Assembly (NCBI GenBank): GCA_014729315.1
Contig: WJKD01000359.1
Coordinates: 1-8,690, forward strand
Source of the DNA: Promethearchaeota archaeon
Lineage (GTDB): Archaea; Asgardarchaeota; Lokiarchaeia; Sigynarchaeales; SOKP01
Reading direction: 5' to 3'
Length of the DNA: 8,690 nt
Under the pieces are notes generated by a model that was given only the letters and a program-made list of their open reading frames with translations, had not been told where the DNA came from and did no database searches. Positions 6,571 through 8,690 of this stretch are shown in pieces. A program made the translations under genes and the position numbers. Position 1 is the first letter of the stretch. Each line of letters begins with the position of its first letter.

Positions 6571-6990
6571 TTAATATAATCTTTCAAGAATGTTATCAAA
6601 GTGACTATCAAAAGAAAGAATTTTATCTGCCTTATATTTTTGATACAAGGTGATTAGTGAAGCATCAACAGAACTCAATAATCTCTCAGGGCTTGTATAC
6701 TTCTTGAGGTCATTAAAAACTGTTTTATACTCATCTTGTCTTAGATATTCAATCTGAAAGAAATTATCCTCCCCCCAAAATAACTTAAAGACCTTATCTA
6801 AATGAAAAGAATTACCATTAAATCTCGCAACTACTAAGGTTAGAGTTTCTTCTAGAACTAAATTATTTGTTAGGAGGGGTTGTATTTTGCTTTCATTTAA
6901 TTCATTAAGAAGTTCATATGCTCGATGAAAGTTTTTATCTTTTTTAAAAGAAATTGCAAATAGAAAATTTGAATCAAGAATAATTGTCAT
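6571..6990 (-). CDS. PIN-domain (VapC-like) ribonuclease toxin
   Basis: This 139-residue protein of normal PIN length has all conserved acids: Asp6 in IILDSNF at the N-terminus, Glu47/Glu48 in LVLEETL, Asp109 in SSVDASLI and Asp128 with Asp132 in SFDSHFD. These coordinate the metal ions for RNA cleavage, usually of tRNA or rRNA in VapC toxins. It starts at ATG 6990, 21 bases after the stop of the antitoxin gene on the same strand, and ends 17 bases from the trpG-type repeat. It should be expressed from the antitoxin promoter and its palindromic operator at 7289-7310. The frame and the catalytic residues are intact, so this module is probably functional. The target RNA cannot be inferred. Confidence 0.88.
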   Translation of the reverse strand: MTIILDSNFLFAISFKKDKNFHRAYELLNELNESKIQPLLTNNLVLEETLTLVVARFNGNSFHLDKVFKLFWGEDNFFQIEYLRQDEYKTVFNDLKKYTSPERLLSSVDASLITLYQKYKADKILSFDSHFDNILERLY

Positions 6991-7011
6991 TAATATTCAC
7001 TCTAAAAACTA

Positions 7012-7284
7012 TTATCTTTTTAGTCCATATAACAGTTCATCATCGGTTTTATCTTGATGTGCCAAGGGTGCATCAACAGCAGTATTTTTTAACCGATTTA
7101 TTAATTCGTCTGTGATTGGAGGATGTTTAAGATTTTCTTTTATGAAATCCTCAAGTCGATTATATGTAAATTCAATACTTTTATCTAATATGTCTTGTTG
7201 AGACATTTTTTTCCCAATCTTTAACGTTATTTCGGCTTGTAATTTTTCTAAAAGACGTTTATTATTCATTTTTACATTTGCCAT
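7012..7284 (-). CDS. VapB-like antitoxin partner of the PIN toxin
   Basis: This 90-residue protein is encoded just upstream of the minus-strand PIN toxin. It reads MANVKMNNKRLLEKLQAEIT and then KKMSQQDILDKSIEFTYNRL, a pattern of a short strand and two amphipathic helices consistent with a small DNA-binding antitoxin, although I cannot assign the exact fold. The C-terminal third is proline-containing and charged (HPPITDEL, DKTDDELL), as expected for a toxin-neutralising tail. The ATG at 7284 has no Shine-Dalgarno site. A TATA-like box lies at 7311-7318 and a 9-bp-arm palindrome between the two, so translation is probably leaderless or nearly so and the protein is expected to repress its own operon. 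Confidence 0.8.
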   Translation of the reverse strand: MANVKMNNKRLLEKLQAEITLKIGKKMSQQDILDKSIEFTYNRLEDFIKENLKHPPITDELINRLKNTAVDAPLAHQDKTDDELLYGLKR

Positions 7285-7288
7285 AATG

Positions 7289-7310
7289 AAAAGTAGAGAA
7301 TTCTACTTTT
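7289..7310. promoter_or_regulatory. Palindromic operator of the minus-strand TA operon
   Basis: AAAAGTAGA (7289-7297) and TCTACTTTT (7302-7310) are perfectly complementary, separated by GAAT. The palindrome lies between the TATA-like box and the antitoxin ATG, covering the expected transcription start. This is the standard place for autorepression by an antitoxin dimer or toxin-antitoxin complex. Confidence 0.65.
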
Positions 7311-7318
7311 TATATTTT
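7311..7318 (-). promoter_or_regulatory. TATA-like box for the antitoxin/PIN operon
   Basis: On the minus strand AAAATATA sits directly upstream of the palindrome and about 30 bases from the ATG at 7284. An archaeal start site is expected some 25 bases downstream, near 7289, giving a leader of only a few bases and agreeing with the missing ribosome site. Confidence 0.5.
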
Positions 7319-7356
7319 TCTACAATAGAATCAAAAAATACGAAATGAGATGCAAA

Positions 7357-7431
7357 TTATAATTCCAAGAAATTTTTTAATATCTGCATTCCATGGGGCT
7401 TCATTCTGATGGAATCTATATGGAATTAAAC
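7357..7431 (-). pseudogene. trpG: trpG 3'-end relic, copy B
   Basis: The minus strand reads [20 protein letters not shown], then EL and the stop TAA at 7359-7357. It is about 90% identical to copy C over some 70 bases. The codon that is Gln in copy C (CAA) is TAA here (7428-7426), and the catalytic His-Pro-Glu has become His-Ile-Asp, so it cannot be an active amidotransferase. Similarity to TrpG ends just beyond. The copy separates the divergent starts of the minus-strand TA pair and the plus-strand TA pair. Confidence 0.85.
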
Positions 7432-7466
7432 AGGTTTAATAAGAGATTCTTTTTATTGTGAATACA

Positions 7467-7476
7467 TTTAAATATT
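7467..7476 (+). promoter_or_regulatory. TATA-like box for the plus-strand PIN/UPF0175 operon
   Basis: TTTAAATATT is centred about 25 bases before the ATG at 7496, the archaeal TATA-to-start distance. No Shine-Dalgarno sequence lies before the ATG, so the toxin mRNA is probably leaderless. Confidence 0.5.
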
Positions 7477-7495
7477 TTGTCACACATTAAATAAC

Positions 7496-7993
7496 ATGAT
7501 GATCAAAATAGATGCCTCATCGTTAATAATCTCATTAAAAATGGATTTTGTTAAAATTTTGAAGCAAATTTATAAAGATTTGATTATTACCGAAGCAATT
7601 TATCAAGAAGTAATTATTAATGGAAAAGAGAAGGGAAAACAAGAAGCTATCATCGGGGAGAAACTAATTACAGAGAAAGTAATTGTAATTCATAAAGTCG
7701 ATGAAGATCTCATGGATTTAAAATTAGGGTTAGGTGAAACTGAAGTTATTCACAATTCAATTAACAATAAATGTCCTTGTATGATGGAGGATAAAAAGGC
7801 AAAACGGATTGCAGAAAGCTATAATTTGGATGTGAGAAAAATACCCATATCGATCTTAGAAGCATATCAAACCAAAGTAATAGATAATTCGGAATTTGAA
7901 GATTATTTAATAAAATGGGTTAAATTTGCAAGTCCTTCCTATGAGGAAGTCTATTTTGTAAAGAAAATTAAGGAGTTAATAGATAAAAAATGA
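7496..7993 (+). CDS. PIN-domain toxin, DUF3368-like
   Basis: This 165-residue putative nuclease has the DUF3368/PIN pattern: KIDASSLI (4-11) with Asp6, AIYQEVI (34-40) with Glu38, LGLGETEVI (77-85) with Glu81, and MEDKKAKRIAE (97-107) where Asp99 is the last metal ligand. The C-terminal tail of about 35 residues after the fold is charged and helical. Two tandem ATGs (7496, 7499) begin the frame; the first fits the TATA-like box at 7467 as a leaderless start. It overlaps the next gene by ATGA at 7990-7993, so the pair is co-translated. Toxin precedes antitoxin here, the reverse of the minus-strand pair. A crumb of a sister gene survives at 5533-5592. Confidence 0.85.
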   Translation: MMIKIDASSLIISLKMDFVKILKQIYKDLIITEAIYQEVIINGKEKGKQEAIIGEKLITEKVIVIHKVDEDLMDLKLGLGETEVIHNSINNKCPCMMEDKKAKRIAESYNLDVRKIPISILEAYQTKVIDNSEFEDYLIKWVKFASPSYEEVYFVKKIKELIDKK

Positions 7994-8328
7994 CCAATTT
8001 ATCAGTAAGAATGAAAAAGGAAACAATTGACGAGCTTGATCGTATTGCTGAATTATTGGGAATTGATAGAGCTACTATAGTTCGTAAGATAATCGATACG
8101 GGCATTGAAAAACAGAAAATTGAAGTGGCTATTGATTTATATCAAAAAGGGGATACTTTAGAGAGAGCTGCAAATATTTCACATGCATCACTATGGGATC
8201 TAATTGAGGAGTTAAAGAATCGGGGAATTACTTCTAAATTTGATATTGATCAAGAAAAAGAAACCTATTTACGTATATTCGCAAAAGATAATGAGGAATT
8301 AAAGAAAAAAATTAAGGATATTCAATAA
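7990..8328 (+). CDS. Ribbon-helix-helix/UPF0175-like antitoxin
   Basis: This 112-residue protein has two recognisable parts. Residues 3-42 (LSVRMKKETIDELDRIAELL, then IDRATIVRKIIDTGI) form a ribbon-helix-helix DNA-binding unit. Residues 43-80 (EVAIDLYQKGDTLERAANIS, then LWDLIEELKNRGI) match the UPF0175 helix-turn-helix-like segment that normally partners PIN toxins. The tail from about 82 is charged and probably contacts the toxin. The start ATG overlaps the toxin stop by four bases (ATGA), so it is translated by coupling. It should neutralise the upstream PIN protein and bind the promoter near 7470. The trpG-type repeat begins 11 bases after its stop. Confidence 0.85.
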   Translation: MTNLSVRMKKETIDELDRIAELLGIDRATIVRKIIDTGIEKQKIEVAIDLYQKGDTLERAANISHASLWDLIEELKNRGITSKFDIDQEKETYLRIFAKDNEELKKKIKDIQ

Positions 8329-8339
8329 ATTCTATAAAA

Positions 8340-8492
8340 CTATAATTCCAAGAAATTTATTAATATCTGCATTCCGTGGGGCTTCATTCGGATGGATTCG
8401 GGATGGAATTGCACGCCTTCGACGGGATAATGCTTGTGTCGCACGGCCATCATTGTACCGTCATACACTGATGAAATGAATATCCCCCTCAT
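8340..8492 (-). pseudogene. trpG: trpG 3'-end fragment, copy C (best preserved)
   Basis: A 50-residue minus-strand frame from ATG 8492 to TAG 8340 contains [32 protein letters not shown] and ILINFLEL. This is the C-terminal quarter of anthranilate synthase component II (TrpG), or the related PabA, with the catalytic His and Glu in FHPES. In the full enzyme these act with a Cys about 85-90 residues earlier to release ammonia from glutamine; that Cys part is absent, so the fragment cannot be catalytic. The frame upstream of the ATG closes at TAA within nine codons, and similarity begins around ISSVYDG. GC content is clearly higher than its surroundings, suggesting a younger copy or a source gene of different composition. 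It lies between the UPF0175-like antitoxin and the next TA gene. Confidence 0.88.
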
Positions 8493-8515
8493 AATATTTA
8501 TTTTTTCGAACTTTA

Positions 8516-8523
8516 TTTATATT
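8516..8523 (+). promoter_or_regulatory. TATA-like box for the last TA gene
   Basis: TTTATATT lies about 23 bases before GTG 8542, the spacing expected for a leaderless archaeal mRNA. Confidence 0.45.
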
Positions 8524-8541
8524 ATAGACCCATTAAAATAT

Positions 8542-8690
8542 GTGAAAAATAACCTCAAATATTAATGAAATTGGAAAAAAGGCATTAGAACTCTCCCCGC
8601 AAGATCGGGCATTGTTGATTCGACAATTATTAAAAAGTTTAGATGATGAAGAGGAAGAGGAAAATGCTGAAGAATTATGGATCGATGAGG
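8542..8690 (+). CDS. Partial addiction-module protein (TIGR02574-like), start frameshifted
   Basis: The frame from 8549 reads TSNINEIGKKALELSPQDRA, then LLIRQLLKSLDDEEEE and ELWIDE, and leaves the window. This is the pattern of TIGR02574-type addiction-module components: ALxLxPxxRAxLxxxLLxSLD followed by an acidic stretch and E-x-x-W. They are small antitoxin-like proteins usually encoded before a ParE/RelE toxin, which would lie beyond 8690. There is no normal start in frame. A GTG at 8542, well placed after a TATA-like box, is one base out of frame; with four instead of five A residues at 8545-8549 it would give a smooth MKITSNINEIG. Either the gene is newly broken or this is a sequencing error in the A run. 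Confidence 0.75.

Noticed and set aside
6479..8420. The three repeats considered as a CRISPR array or as transposon ends.
   Set aside because: Spacing is nearly 1 kb with genes between, copies are direct rather than inverted, no transposase or target-site duplication is visible, and the sequence is explained as trpG coding DNA.
8343..8475. Plus-strand frame across trpG copy C with an [16 protein letters not shown] string resembling a PIN-toxin N-terminus.
   Set aside because: The minus strand of the same bases gives a far stronger match to the TrpG C-terminus over 45 residues, including the HPES motif, so the plus-strand resemblance is coincidental.

Overview
The window reads as an AT-rich archaeal chromosome segment. 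TATA-like boxes sit about 23-26 bases before several starts that have no leader, and other starts have Shine-Dalgarno sites. The toxin-antitoxin (TA) families (PIN nucleases, ribbon-helix-helix/UPF0175-like proteins) are typical of archaea, and genes on the right are separated by decayed DNA. An Asgard-type archaeon would fit, but nothing here proves the lineage.

Left third (1-3302, minus strand): a compact operon for uptake of an iron-siderophore, haem or corrinoid-type ligand. Reading direction is right to left: membrane-anchored substrate-binding protein, FecCD-type permease, ATPase, then the start of a TrmO/TsaA-like gene running off the window edge. The first three genes are 3 bases apart or overlap.

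Middle (3303-4661): about 470 bp of AT-rich intergenic DNA, then a graveyard. It holds a frameshifted and truncated acyltransferase-3 gene whose reading frame runs into what looks like the tail of a Phd/YefM-type antitoxin, followed by a frameshifted ParE/RelE-type toxin.

4662-5532: an apparently intact overlapping gene pair, a small helical protein and a nucleotidyltransferase-fold protein, possibly TA-like.

5533-8690: an island of TA modules in all states of repair. There is a 60-bp crumb of a PIN gene, a frameshifted antitoxin, the C-terminal half of a PIN toxin, an intact minus-strand antitoxin/PIN pair with a palindromic operator, an intact plus-strand toxin-first PIN/UPF0175-like pair, and the start of a TIGR02574-type addiction-module gene.

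The most unusual feature is a family of three direct repeats at 6482, 7357 and 8340. Translated on the minus strand, all three are the 3' end of a class I glutamine amidotransferase of the TrpG/PabA type. The right-hand copy still encodes 50 residues including the catalytic His and Glu; the other two carry nonsense mutations. They alternate one-for-one with the TA modules, giving the order TA relic - trpG end - TA pair - trpG end - TA pair - trpG end - TA gene. This resembles a row of cassettes or nested insertions that each duplicated the 3' end of trpG. That interpretation is inference; the repeats, their frame and their stop codons are visible directly.
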